DNA of 64,000 bases from Mesorhizobium sp. B2-4-15 (GTDB taxonomy: Bacteria > Pseudomonadota > Alphaproteobacteria > Rhizobiales > Rhizobiaceae), in contig NZ_VFUZ01000007.1 in NCBI RefSeq assembly GCF_006658505.1, positions 1 to 64,000 of the forward strand, written 5' to 3'. The translations under genes and the position numbers were made by a program. Shown piece after piece: positions 26,388 to 36,391 of this stretch (its first letter is position 1; the number at the start of each line of letters is the position of its first letter). Under the pieces are notes generated by a model. It ran no database searches and was not told the origin of the DNA. It was given only the letters and a program-made list of their open reading frames with translations.

Positions 26388-26702
26388 ATGATCGAAGCAG
26401 AGATTTTCCGCGCACTGGCCGACCCGACGCGACGCGCCGTCTTCGAGCGTCTCGCGATAAGCGAGATGAGTGTGTCGGAACTGCGCAGCGGCCTGACGGT
26501 GTCGCAGCCGGCCGTCTCCCAGCATCTGGCGGTCCTGCGCGGCGCCGGGCTGGTGGTCGAGCGGCGGGCTGGCCGCAACGCCTATTATCGAGCCGATCCG
26601 CAGGGGCTTGCCCCCCTGCTCTCCTGGATCGAACGCTACCGGACGTTCTGGCCGGAGCGCATCGAAAGGCTGAAGACGGTTTTGAAGGACATGGATCAGT
26701 GA
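26388..26702 (+). CDS. ArsR-family transcriptional regulator
   Basis: The 104-residue product is a single winged helix-turn-helix: MIEAEIFRALADPTRRAVFERL, SELRSGLTVSQPAVSQHLAVLRGAGLV (recognition helix), RAGRNAYYRADPQGL (wing). No metal-binding cysteines (CVCDL type) are present, so it is of the metal-independent branch that pairs with SRPBCC proteins. An in-frame ATG at 26376 would add four residues but lies within the operator. The stop overlaps the GTG of the next gene. Confidence 0.88.
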   Translation: MIEAEIFRALADPTRRAVFERLAISEMSVSELRSGLTVSQPAVSQHLAVLRGAGLVVERRAGRNAYYRADPQGLAPLLSWIERYRTFWPERIERLKTVLKDMDQ

Positions 26703-26734
26703 AAGATCCGGGATCAGTGAAGGACGTAGGATCG

Positions 26735-27211
26735 ATGAACGCCAAAAACCAAAGCGAAGTCGTCCCGGATGCGATCGAGTTCGAATACGATCTGGCCGAG
26801 CCGCCCGAAAAAGTGTGGCGGGCACTGACCGTACCGGAACTGCTCGCCGCCTGGATGATGCCGAACGACATCACGCCGCGGACCGGCAGCCGTTTTGCCT
26901 TCGCCGGCAAGGATGCGGCGATCGAATGCGAAATCCTCGAAGCCGAACCCGAACGCCTCTTGCGCTATTCGTGGCGGGAGCAGCCGGGGGACGCCGCGCG
27001 CCGGGATCCGCTCGACAGTGTCGTCACCTTCACGCTCGCCCGCACTGTTTCCGGCGGCACGCATCTGCGCATTGTCCATGACGGTTTTGGCCGCAAGGCA
27101 ATGCCCGCTGTTGCGATGGCGGGCGCCCGCTGCCGGCTTTCGCTCGGCTTGCGCGGGGCCGGAAAGCCCATCGCCGCGAACACACCATGCCTGCTGCTGC
27201 ACGCGGCCTGA
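26735..27211 (+). CDS. SRPBCC (AHSA1-type) domain protein
   Basis: The product (158 residues from the ATG at 26735; 170 if the GTG at 26699, which overlaps the arsR stop, is used) has the START/Bet v1-like SRPBCC fold signatures: [26 protein letters not shown] at the N-terminus and [10 protein letters not shown] near the C-terminus. ArsR-SRPBCC pairs are widespread, and the SRPBCC member may bind a hydrophobic ligand. The last 30 residues depart from the usual ending (they read [19 protein letters not shown]) but lead to a family-like CLLLHAA end. Confidence 0.78.
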   Translation: MNAKNQSEVVPDAIEFEYDLAEPPEKVWRALTVPELLAAWMMPNDITPRTGSRFAFAGKDAAIECEILEAEPERLLRYSWREQPGDAARRDPLDSVVTFTLARTVSGGTHLRIVHDGFGRKAMPAVAMAGARCRLSLGLRGAGKPIAANTPCLLLHAA

Positions 27212-27233
27212 ACACGGAAATCGGAGAAGGAAA

Positions 27234-27839
27234 ATGAGCGGCCTTGCCAGTCTGGTGCCGATGGTGATCGAGCAATCGAGCCGCGGCGAACGTGCCTTCG
27301 ACATTTTCTCACGGCTGCTGCGCGAGCGCATCATTTTCATCAACGGCGAGATCAATGACGACGTCTCGGCGCTGGTCTGCGCACAGCTCCTGTCGCTGGA
27401 ATCCGACAATCCCGACAAGGAGATCTCGCTCTACATCAACTCGCCGGGCGGCGTGGTGACCAGCGGCTTCGCCATCTACGACACGATGCAATATATAAGC
27501 TGTCCGGTATCGACCGTGTGCATGGGTTTTGCCGCTTCCATGGGCTCATTCCTGTTGATGGCAGGCACGGCGGGGCGCCGCATCGCACTGCCGAACGCCA
27601 CCATCCTGCTGCATCAGCCGCTGGGCGGCTTCCAGGGCCAGGCTTCCGACATCCAGCGCCATGCCGAGCGCATCGGCCAAACCAAGCGCCACATGACCGA
27701 ACTCTACGCCCAGCATTGCGGCCGCACCTATGAAGAGGTCGAACGCACGCTGGACCGCGACCATTTCATGACGGCCCGCGAGGCCCAGGCCTGGGGTATC
27801 GTCGACCATGTCTTCGACACCCGCAAAAAAGCGGCATGA
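27234..27839 (+). CDS. clpP: ClpP-family serine protease
   Basis: The 201-residue product carries the full ClpP triad: Ser102 in [11 protein letters not shown], His127 in ILLHQPLGG and Asp176 in LDRDHFMTA. ClpP forms a tetradecameric peptidase with ClpX or ClpA. Neither ClpX nor trigger factor (tig) is nearby, so this is probably one of the extra ClpP paralogues common in rhizobia, not the main clpP of the tig-clpP-clpX-lon locus. GGAGAAGG precedes the ATG. It starts 22 bp after the SRPBCC stop and may share its transcript and the ArsR control. Confidence 0.92.
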   Translation: MSGLASLVPMVIEQSSRGERAFDIFSRLLRERIIFINGEINDDVSALVCAQLLSLESDNPDKEISLYINSPGGVVTSGFAIYDTMQYISCPVSTVCMGFAASMGSFLLMAGTAGRRIALPNATILLHQPLGGFQGQASDIQRHAERIGQTKRHMTELYAQHCGRTYEEVERTLDRDHFMTAREAQAWGIVDHVFDTRKKAA

Positions 27840-27907
27840 TCAGACCAAAGGCCTGCCGCCGGTCGAAGATTTGACGATACCGTCTGGTTCCGATGGCGGT
27901 ACGTCCC

Positions 27908-27913
27908 TATAAT
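27908..27913 (+). promoter_or_regulatory. Perfect TATAAT -10 box six bases before an ATG
   Basis: TATAAT at 27908-27913 is separated from the ATG at 27920 by CCCGGG. If active it would place the transcription start at or very near the start codon, giving a leaderless mRNA. No good -35 hexamer is visible at 16-18 bp. Confidence 0.4.
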
Positions 27914-27919
27914 CCCGGG

Positions 27920-28219
27920 ATGACTGACACGCATCCGTCCAGAGTATCGCATCGCGCCATCATCGCTACGGTGCTCGCCATCACAGGTTTTGTATCCAGT
28001 ACGGCGCTTGCCCAGAATGCCTCGCCATCGGCGCAGAAAACCGCCCTGCCGGGGGTCAGCGGCGACTATCGCATCGCGAAGCCAGCCCCACAGCCGGAGC
28101 CCGACGACGCGTTCCCCGGCAACGGCAATGGCCAGTTCAAGATCGGTGATACGGATGTCAGGATTTCCGGCAGCCTCACCGTCGATGTCGGCGCCGGCGC
28201 GATCAAGCCTCCCAGATAG
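27920..28219 (+). CDS. Small exported protein, family unknown
   Basis: The 99-residue product has a signal peptide (VSHRAIIATVLAITGFVSSTALAQ, cleavage near residue 32), then a Pro/Gly/Ala-rich mature part with the strand FKIGDTDVRISGSLTVDVGAGAI. I do not recognise the family; the mature region resembles the C-terminal strand of small outer-envelope proteins. The ATG at 27920 gives no ribosome site because a TATAAT box lies only six bases before it. A terminator follows at 28267. Confidence 0.6.
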   Translation: MTDTHPSRVSHRAIIATVLAITGFVSSTALAQNASPSAQKTALPGVSGDYRIAKPAPQPEPDDAFPGNGNGQFKIGDTDVRISGSLTVDVGAGAIKPPR

Positions 28220-28266
28220 GGATAAGGCCTCCAAGAGGCGCGGAGCGTTGCCCGTTTAAAAAGAAC

Positions 28267-28300
28267 AGCCCCGCCGTGCTCGAGGCAGACGGCCGGGGCT
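28267..28300 (+). terminator. Intrinsic terminator after the small exported protein
   Basis: AGCCCCGCCGT (28267-28277) faces ACGGCCGGGGCT (28289-28300) with one bulge and is followed by TTT. It lies about 50 bp after the stop. Confidence 0.75.
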
Positions 28301-28302
28301 TT

Positions 28303-28759
28303 CCTGGATCTATAGTCCAATCTTTTGCCGGGAGTGTACTGCCGGCGTTAGATTTCGGATGCTTCGCGGCTTGCAGCCGACGATCCGACTAGCAGTCTCT
28401 GATTTTTGGTGGGTTACGGCAGGTCACGGTTTGTCGGGTGGCGCAAACGCTAAACCCTTGACACTTATGCCTGCCGCGGCTCCAGCGACACGTGGAGCCT
28501 CAAGGGACTGTCCGGTGGCGTCATGCTCCGCTCCTCTGTCCGTTGCGACATCTCGTCCCGAAGCGCAAATCGCAAATGCCTGCGGCGTCTCGCAGGCCAC
28601 CTCTGGGCGGCGAGGCCATCGAAAGACAGCCGGCTTCGTTGACGACCCGAGACTGCCCCCGTGGGCCGGCCGCGTCAACCATCAATAGCCGGTTACGGAA
28701 AAATGTGATCGCGGGGGGTTACGTGCAGGTCAGTTTCCGCACAGCTTTGTCAGGAGCGT
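28303..28759. other. 457-bp gap with strong hairpins and no supported gene
   Basis: No reading frame here has a ribosome site and plausible protein-like composition. Two perfect stems stand out: GGCTCCA (28478-28484) with TGGAGCC (28493-28499), and GCCTGCG (28578-28584) with CGCAGGC (28591-28597). I looked for tmRNA, RNase P, 6S and SRP RNA landmarks and found none. A structured non-coding RNA is possible. Confidence 0.3.
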
Positions 28760-28774
28760 GTTCGGCCTTTGTTC
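28760..28774. promoter_or_regulatory. LexA (SOS) box upstream of uvrA
   Basis: GTTC-GGCCTTT-GTTC matches GTTC-N7-GTTC exactly and lies about 150 bp upstream of the uvrA start. Nucleotide excision repair genes are classic SOS targets. Confidence 0.8.
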
Positions 28775-28926
28775 TTTCCGCTTGCCCGTTCGCGCGAAAG
28801 GCGGTTAAACGACTTCTGTCGGGAGTTGTGGCGTCTCTCGACGTGGCGGCAAAAAAACCTACATAGGGGATGGCCGGGAAAACCCCGCCAATCCCACGAA
28901 TTCCAGATCTGAGGCGGCGACCGGCG

Positions 28927-31844
<2,918 letters not shown>

Positions 31845-31848
<4 letters not shown>

Positions 31849-32258
31849 TGGCTGGGGATGGTCTCATCACGGTCCAGAGCCGCTTTGGCGTGACCGAAAC
31901 CATCGACCGCATGGCTGAAGCGGTAAAGCGCGCGGGATTGCGCGTCTTCGCGCGAATCGATCACGCGGCCGGCGCGCGCGATATCGGCGCGTCATTGCGG
32001 CCGACCGAGCTGCTGATCTTTGGCAATCCGAAGGGCGGCACGCCGCTGATGCAGGACAGGCAGCTTGCCGGCATCGATCTGCCGGTGAAGGCGCTGGCCT
32101 GGGAGGATGAAGAAGGCAAGGTCTGGCTGTCCTACAACGATCCGCACTGGATCGCTGAACGTCACGGCCTCAGTGATGCCAGCCGCAAGGCTGTGGCGGC
32201 AATTGCGACTGGTATGGACAAGGTTGTCGCGGCCGCCGCTGGCGTGGACAAGGCTTGA
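31845..32258 (+). CDS. DUF302 domain protein
   Basis: The 137-residue product fits DUF302: [30 protein letters not shown] and [46 protein letters not shown] are its hallmark blocks. The family has a small alpha/beta fold of unknown function. Its ATG overlaps the uvrA stop by 4 bp, so it is translationally coupled to a repair gene, and its own stop is 2 bp before the GNAT start. Confidence 0.88.
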
Positions 32259-32260
32259 TC

Positions 32261-32725
32261 ATGCGATTGGCTCGCTCCGAAGATATCGCCGCGATCGTCG
32301 CACTGACGCAAGCGGCCTATGCGCCTTACACCGCCCTGCTCGACGCGCCGCCGATCCCGGTGACCGAGGATTACGCACCGCGTATTGCGAGCGGCGAGGT
32401 CTGGCTGCTGGAAAGCGGGGCGGAGCTCGCCGGACTGATCGTCCTCGAACGGCACGCGGACCACGCCATGATTTTCAGTGTCGCCGTCTCGCCGGCCTTC
32501 CAGGGCAAAAAACTCGGCATAGCGCTGCTCAAGCACGCCGATGACCAGGCACGTCTTTGGGGCTTGCACGAGGTGCGGCTCTACACCAACGCCAGGATGG
32601 AGCGGAACATCGCGCTGTATCTCGCTTACGGTTATCGCGAAACGGGTCGCCGGCCCAATCCCTACCGGCCAGGATGGGTGCTCGTCGACATGGCCAAGCC
32701 GGTCGGCGAAATCACGGCAGCCTGA
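32261..32725 (+). CDS. GNAT family N-acetyltransferase
   Basis: The 154-residue product shows the GNAT acetyl-CoA-binding motif A (IFSVAVSPAFQGKKLGIALLKHADDQA, with the Q-x-x-G-K/x-x-G/A core) and motif B (VRLYTNARMERNIALYLAYGYRETGRR). The substrate cannot be inferred. The ATG at 32261 has AAGG 8 nt upstream; an in-frame TTG at 32255 overlapping the previous stop is a weaker alternative. It is third in the uvrA run. Confidence 0.88.
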   Translation: MRLARSEDIAAIVALTQAAYAPYTALLDAPPIPVTEDYAPRIASGEVWLLESGAELAGLIVLERHADHAMIFSVAVSPAFQGKKLGIALLKHADDQARLWGLHEVRLYTNARMERNIALYLAYGYRETGRRPNPYRPGWVLVDMAKPVGEITAA

Positions 32726-32768
32726 TCTTTCTGAACTCGGCCAGACTTCTGCACTTGGGAGGACCACA

Positions 32769-33575
32769 ATGAGCAAATCGGGAACAATCCGCTCCGGCAT
32801 GGGCGGGTGGACCTTCGAGCCCTGGGACACGTCCTTCTATCCGGACAAACTGCCGAAGGCGAAACAACTGCAATATGCCAGCCGGCAAGTGCCCAGCATC
32901 GAGGTCAACGGCACCTATTATTCGAGCTTCAAGGAGCCGACCTTCGTCAAGTGGGGCAGTGAAGCGCCGGACGGTTTCGTCTATTCGCTGAAGGGCAATC
33001 GCTTCGTCACCAACCGGCGCGTGCTCGGCGAGGCCGGCGAATCGATGATGCGCTTCCTCGGTTCGGGTGTGGCCGCGCTCGGCGACAAGCTCGGGCCGAT
33101 CCTGTGGCAGTTCGCGCCGACGAAAAAATTCGATCCGGACGATTTTGAGGCCTTTCTCAAGCTCTTGCCTGAGAAGCAGGACGGTGTCGCGCTGCGCCAT
33201 GCGCTTGAAGTGCGCAACGACAGTTTCATTGTCCCGGAATTTCCCGCGCTGGCGCGCAAATACAAGGCGGCGATCGTCTACGCCGATCATGCCAAATACC
33301 CCGATATCGCCGACGTCACCGGCGATTTCGTCTATGCGCGACTGCAAACCGGCAGCGACGACAATCCCGATTGCTACACACCACAGGGCCTCGACGAATG
33401 GGCCGCGCGAGCAAAGATCTGGGCGGAAGGCGGACAGCCGGTCGATTTGCGGCGCGCCGATCCCTCAACCGACGCGCCGGTGCAGCCACGCGACGTGTTC
33501 GTCTATTTCATCACCGAGGGCAAGGTACGCGCGCCGTTCGGGGCCATGGCGCTGATGAAGCGCATAGCCGACTGA
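32769..33575 (+). CDS. DUF72 (YecE-like) family protein
   Basis: The 268-residue product matches DUF72: GMGGWTFEPWDTSFYPDKLPKAKQLQYAS, SIEVNGTYYSSFKEPTFVKW, FVYSLKGNRFVTNRRVL and LGPILWQFAPTKKFDPDDFEAFL are its conserved blocks in a TIM-barrel-like fold. The family's biochemical role is not established. GGGAGGACCACA gives the ribosome site at the ATG. It follows the GNAT gene by 43 bp. Confidence 0.88.
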   Translation: MSKSGTIRSGMGGWTFEPWDTSFYPDKLPKAKQLQYASRQVPSIEVNGTYYSSFKEPTFVKWGSEAPDGFVYSLKGNRFVTNRRVLGEAGESMMRFLGSGVAALGDKLGPILWQFAPTKKFDPDDFEAFLKLLPEKQDGVALRHALEVRNDSFIVPEFPALARKYKAAIVYADHAKYPDIADVTGDFVYARLQTGSDDNPDCYTPQGLDEWAARAKIWAEGGQPVDLRRADPSTDAPVQPRDVFVYFITEGKVRAPFGAMALMKRIAD

Positions 33576-33756
33576 CGAGCATCAGTCGGCATCCGGGTAT
33601 GCTGTTAGCGCGTCACCTATGCCTTTTGGGCGTAGCAGAGCGCCTATTCGCGGCATCTTCGGCATCATCGTAACCTTATCGACACTTCCTTGCTACATGA
33701 ATGCGCGGACGCCAAGCCGCAGAGCTGGAACCGCCGCCGGCAGGGAAAAGAGGGGC

Positions 33757-34905
33757 ATGTCGCTCGACTACACTTCACTTCTGCTGGCTGTCGGATTCTC
33801 CGCCGCCTGCCTGAGCCTGACATTGTTCGGCATGTGGTTGACCGCGCGCACGGAGCGATTCCTGCTGACATGGGCTATCAGCCTCGTGTTCGTGGTCGGT
33901 GATATCTTCGTCTATGACGCCTACATCGACATGCCTGGGCGCCTACTTGGCATCGCCGCTCTGGCGTTCCTGTTGATTGGTTTCTCAGTCATGCTGGGTG
34001 CCGCCTACCAGTTCAGGACGGGCGGCTCGCCGCTGCGGCACACCATGTTTGGCTGCTGTTCGCTAGCGGTGGCGCTGCCGCCCATGGCTCTGGGCTATGA
34101 TGGCCTCGGCTTCATGTTCGAGAACCTGTTCGCCGCCCTGCTCCTGTTCGCGACGGCGTTCGAATACTGGAGAGGCCGCGACGAGGCCCCTGCCCTGACG
34201 ATCGGCATCACCGCGCTCTATTCGGCCACCGCCGCCTCCTTCGCGCTCTGCGCCATGGTGCTTGCCTGGGATGGAAAACTTGTCCTGGGCCATGCGCCGA
34301 GCAACTGGGCCGAGGAATTGAGCCTCGTCGTGGTTATCGCCAGCATGACGGGTATTGGCGCGCTCTCGCTTGCTCTCAATCAGGGTCGCCTGGCTAGGCA
34401 CCACCGCCGCAATGCCCTGACCGATCCCCTGACAGGCCTGCTCAACCGGCGCGCTCTGTTCGACATGCATGGTAATGTCCCGGTCGGCGCCTTTACCGCG
34501 GTGGTCGTCTTCGACCTCGACAACTTCAAGGCCATCAACGACGAGTTCGGCCACGCGGCGGGCGACGAGGTGCTGAAGGTGTTCGCCAGCGAACTCGCTG
34601 GCAATCTTCGCCAGACCGACGTCGCCGCGCGCATGGGCGGCGAAGAATTCGCGCTGGTGTTGAAGCGCACTTTGCCGGAAACGGTGGAGGCGGCGGCGGA
34701 GCGCATCCGGACAGCTTTCGCGACGCGCCTGATAGAGACCGAAACCGGCTCGCTTACGTGCACGGTTAGCGCTGGTTTTGCGTTTGGCAGCAAGGAAGGC
34801 CTCAGCTTCGACAAGGTGCTCAGCGCCGCCGACAAGGCGCTCTATGACGCCAAGCGCGGCGGCCGCAATCGCGTCACGGCCTCTCCATTGCGGCGCGCGA
34901 GCTGA
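33757..34905 (+). CDS. Membrane diguanylate cyclase (GGDEF) with I-site
   Basis: The 382-residue product has an N-terminal block of six or so membrane helices (residues 5-205) and a C-terminal GGDEF domain. The active-site loop is GGEEF at residues 294-298 with phosphate-binding and metal residues in TAVVVFDLDNFKAIND. The inhibitory site RxxD (Arg285-Gln-Thr-Asp288) is exactly five residues before GGEEF, so the enzyme should make c-di-GMP from two GTP and be inhibited by product. The ATG at 33757 has AGGGG upstream. What the membrane sensor detects is unknown. Confidence 0.9.
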   Translation: MSLDYTSLLLAVGFSAACLSLTLFGMWLTARTERFLLTWAISLVFVVGDIFVYDAYIDMPGRLLGIAALAFLLIGFSVMLGAAYQFRTGGSPLRHTMFGCCSLAVALPPMALGYDGLGFMFENLFAALLLFATAFEYWRGRDEAPALTIGITALYSATAASFALCAMVLAWDGKLVLGHAPSNWAEELSLVVVIASMTGIGALSLALNQGRLARHHRRNALTDPLTGLLNRRALFDMHGNVPVGAFTAVVVFDLDNFKAINDEFGHAAGDEVLKVFASELAGNLRQTDVAARMGGEEFALVLKRTLPETVEAAAERIRTAFATRLIETETGSLTCTVSAGFAFGSKEGLSFDKVLSAADKALYDAKRGGRNRVTASPLRRAS

Positions 34906-34956
34906 CCGCGCGGATCGATATCGAGCCTGTGATTTGTCGGGCGGGCGAAAGCGGCC

Positions 34957-35133
34957 CTACGCCGCCATCACGATTTCATTGAAGGTATCGAGGTCGACGT
35001 AGAAGACCTTGGTGATCTCCTCGATCAGATCGTCGTAGTCGCAGCCCTGTGACCTCAGGATATTGATGGCGGCTATGATGTCGACACGCTCTGTGAGCCG
35101 CCTTTTCTGGTAATCTTCGACGAAACGTTCCAT
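34957..35133 (-). CDS. Conserved-looking 58-residue acidic small protein
   Basis: Below the usual ORF-size cut-off, this frame encodes 58 residues starting MERFVEDYQKRR, with a helical centre containing SQGCDYDDLIEEITKVFYV and ending in EIVMAA. An AAGGGA ribosome site lies 5 nt upstream of the ATG. Amphipathic helices and a balanced charge pattern look protein-like, and similar short proteins occur in rhizobia as I recall them. No function is known. It faces the 3' end of the diguanylate cyclase gene. Confidence 0.75.
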   Translation of the reverse strand: MERFVEDYQKRRLTERVDIIAAINILRSQGCDYDDLIEEITKVFYVDLDTFNEIVMAA

Positions 35134-35865
35134 GGCTGTCCCTTAGCCTGTGTGCCCAAACGCGTTGAACGACAATCAGATCGCAGGAGGCTAGGAAGCT
35201 TTGCTTGCGTGGAACTTGCACGGCCTTCGCCGCTCCTCGATCCGCGATAACCAGACTGATACGGAAGCGGCCGACTCACAAAAGCCAAGAAAAGACTAGC
35301 ATGCAGTCCCCGATTCACCAGGGATGCAGACGGCTGGACGGAACAAATATTGGGCTTGCCACGGAGTTCGGATCGCTATCCGAAGTCTATCGCCGATTCT
35401 AGACGGAAAGGAACTTGCTGGCGTCCGCATTCGAGATTCTCCCGCGCTGTGAGAAGCGGAAAGATCTCTCTGCTCAAAGGCAGCATGCGATGCCCGACCG
35501 GGCGCGGTCATGCGCCGCGCTCCGGTCGAGCGCCTTCCCCTCGAAGGCAACGCTTCCGCCCGACAGCCGGTGTGGCCGTGGGCGCCGCACAACGCCAAGC
35601 AACCGCCATGCCAACCGATGGGACAAGCCGAGAAAGGAAAAATACACAACATTATTATTGCCTTATCATGACATCACCTGAATGGGTGACGGCGATGATA
35701 AGAAGCTCAAGGGCAGAAAATTGTGCAGCGCATCATCATTTGCTCAATTTTCATCCAGTCATCAAAAAATGCCCAAGCCTTGATCTCTCCCGGCATTCGT
35801 CTGATGGCGGCGTTGCGGCATCGAGCGGAATTGGGGCAAGCTGTCTCCTGCAGGCGAGCAAGGTC
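35134..35865. other. 732-bp intergenic region with two hairpins
   Basis: No supported gene is present. TTCGGAT (35367-35373) and ATCCGAA (35378-35384) form a 7-bp stem, and a two-tier stem is built from TTATCAT (35663-35669) with ATGATAA (35695-35701) enclosing TCACC (35674-35678) with GGTGA (35685-35689). The left end probably holds the promoter of the 58-aa gene and the right end that of the exported protein at 35866. Confidence 0.4.
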
Positions 35866-36273
35866 ATGGTAACAGGCATTTCACGCATATTCATCGGCAT
35901 ATTTCTTCTGGCTGCGGCAACAGGAACCGCGCGGGCCGACTTCAGCGACGGCAAGATGCCTGACGGCAGCTATCACTGCGAAGTCTACCTGCTCGGCATG
36001 TTCCTCAACCTGGGCGATATCACCATCAAGGGGAACGTCTATACGGGCCCCGTCACCTTCGGGACCGTCCGACAGGCCTATAACTACCAGATGGACGCGA
36101 ACGGCGTGATCTCCTGGTTGGGACCGCTCGGCGGTTACACCGCCGGCGGCAATTCCCTGTCACTGACCCAGGCAACCCTGGACGGCCAGAACCCGCCCTC
36201 CTTCGACATCATCATGAAGCAACCCGACGGGGCGTTCACCGCTTCGACCTGCACCAAGGGCGGCAGCCAATAG
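35866..36273 (+). CDS. Exported protein of unknown family
   Basis: The 135-residue product has a signal peptide (MVTGISRIFIGIFLLAAATGTARA, cleavage after about residue 24). The mature part begins DFSDGKMPDGSYHCEVYLLG and contains two Cys (CEV near the start and STCTKGG at the end) that could form a disulfide in the periplasm. Strand-rich, Gly-rich sequence suggests a small beta-sandwich. I do not recognise the family. The ATG at 35866 is preferred because the signal peptide starts there; a long in-frame extension upstream is not protein-like. Confidence 0.65.
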   Translation: MVTGISRIFIGIFLLAAATGTARADFSDGKMPDGSYHCEVYLLGMFLNLGDITIKGNVYTGPVTFGTVRQAYNYQMDANGVISWLGPLGGYTAGGNSLSLTQATLDGQNPPSFDIIMKQPDGAFTASTCTKGGSQ

Positions 36274-36391
36274 CCCAACCCTGCACGAGGCCGTGTCCTC
36301 GGCGGCTCGAACTTGCCTTGATGTCATCGACATGTTGCCGAAGCTGGATAGGCAGCGGTGCGCCGTCACATCCACCTCGAGAGGCAGACAT

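Noticed and set aside
28359..28688. 109-codon frame in the gap before uvrA
   Set aside because: No ribosome site, no signal or domain, and composition similar in all frames; treated as non-coding.
28771..28791. GTTC-N13-GTTC next to the uvrA LexA box
   Set aside because: The spacing is wrong for LexA; the overlapping GTTC-N7-GTTC at 28760-28774 is the proper site.
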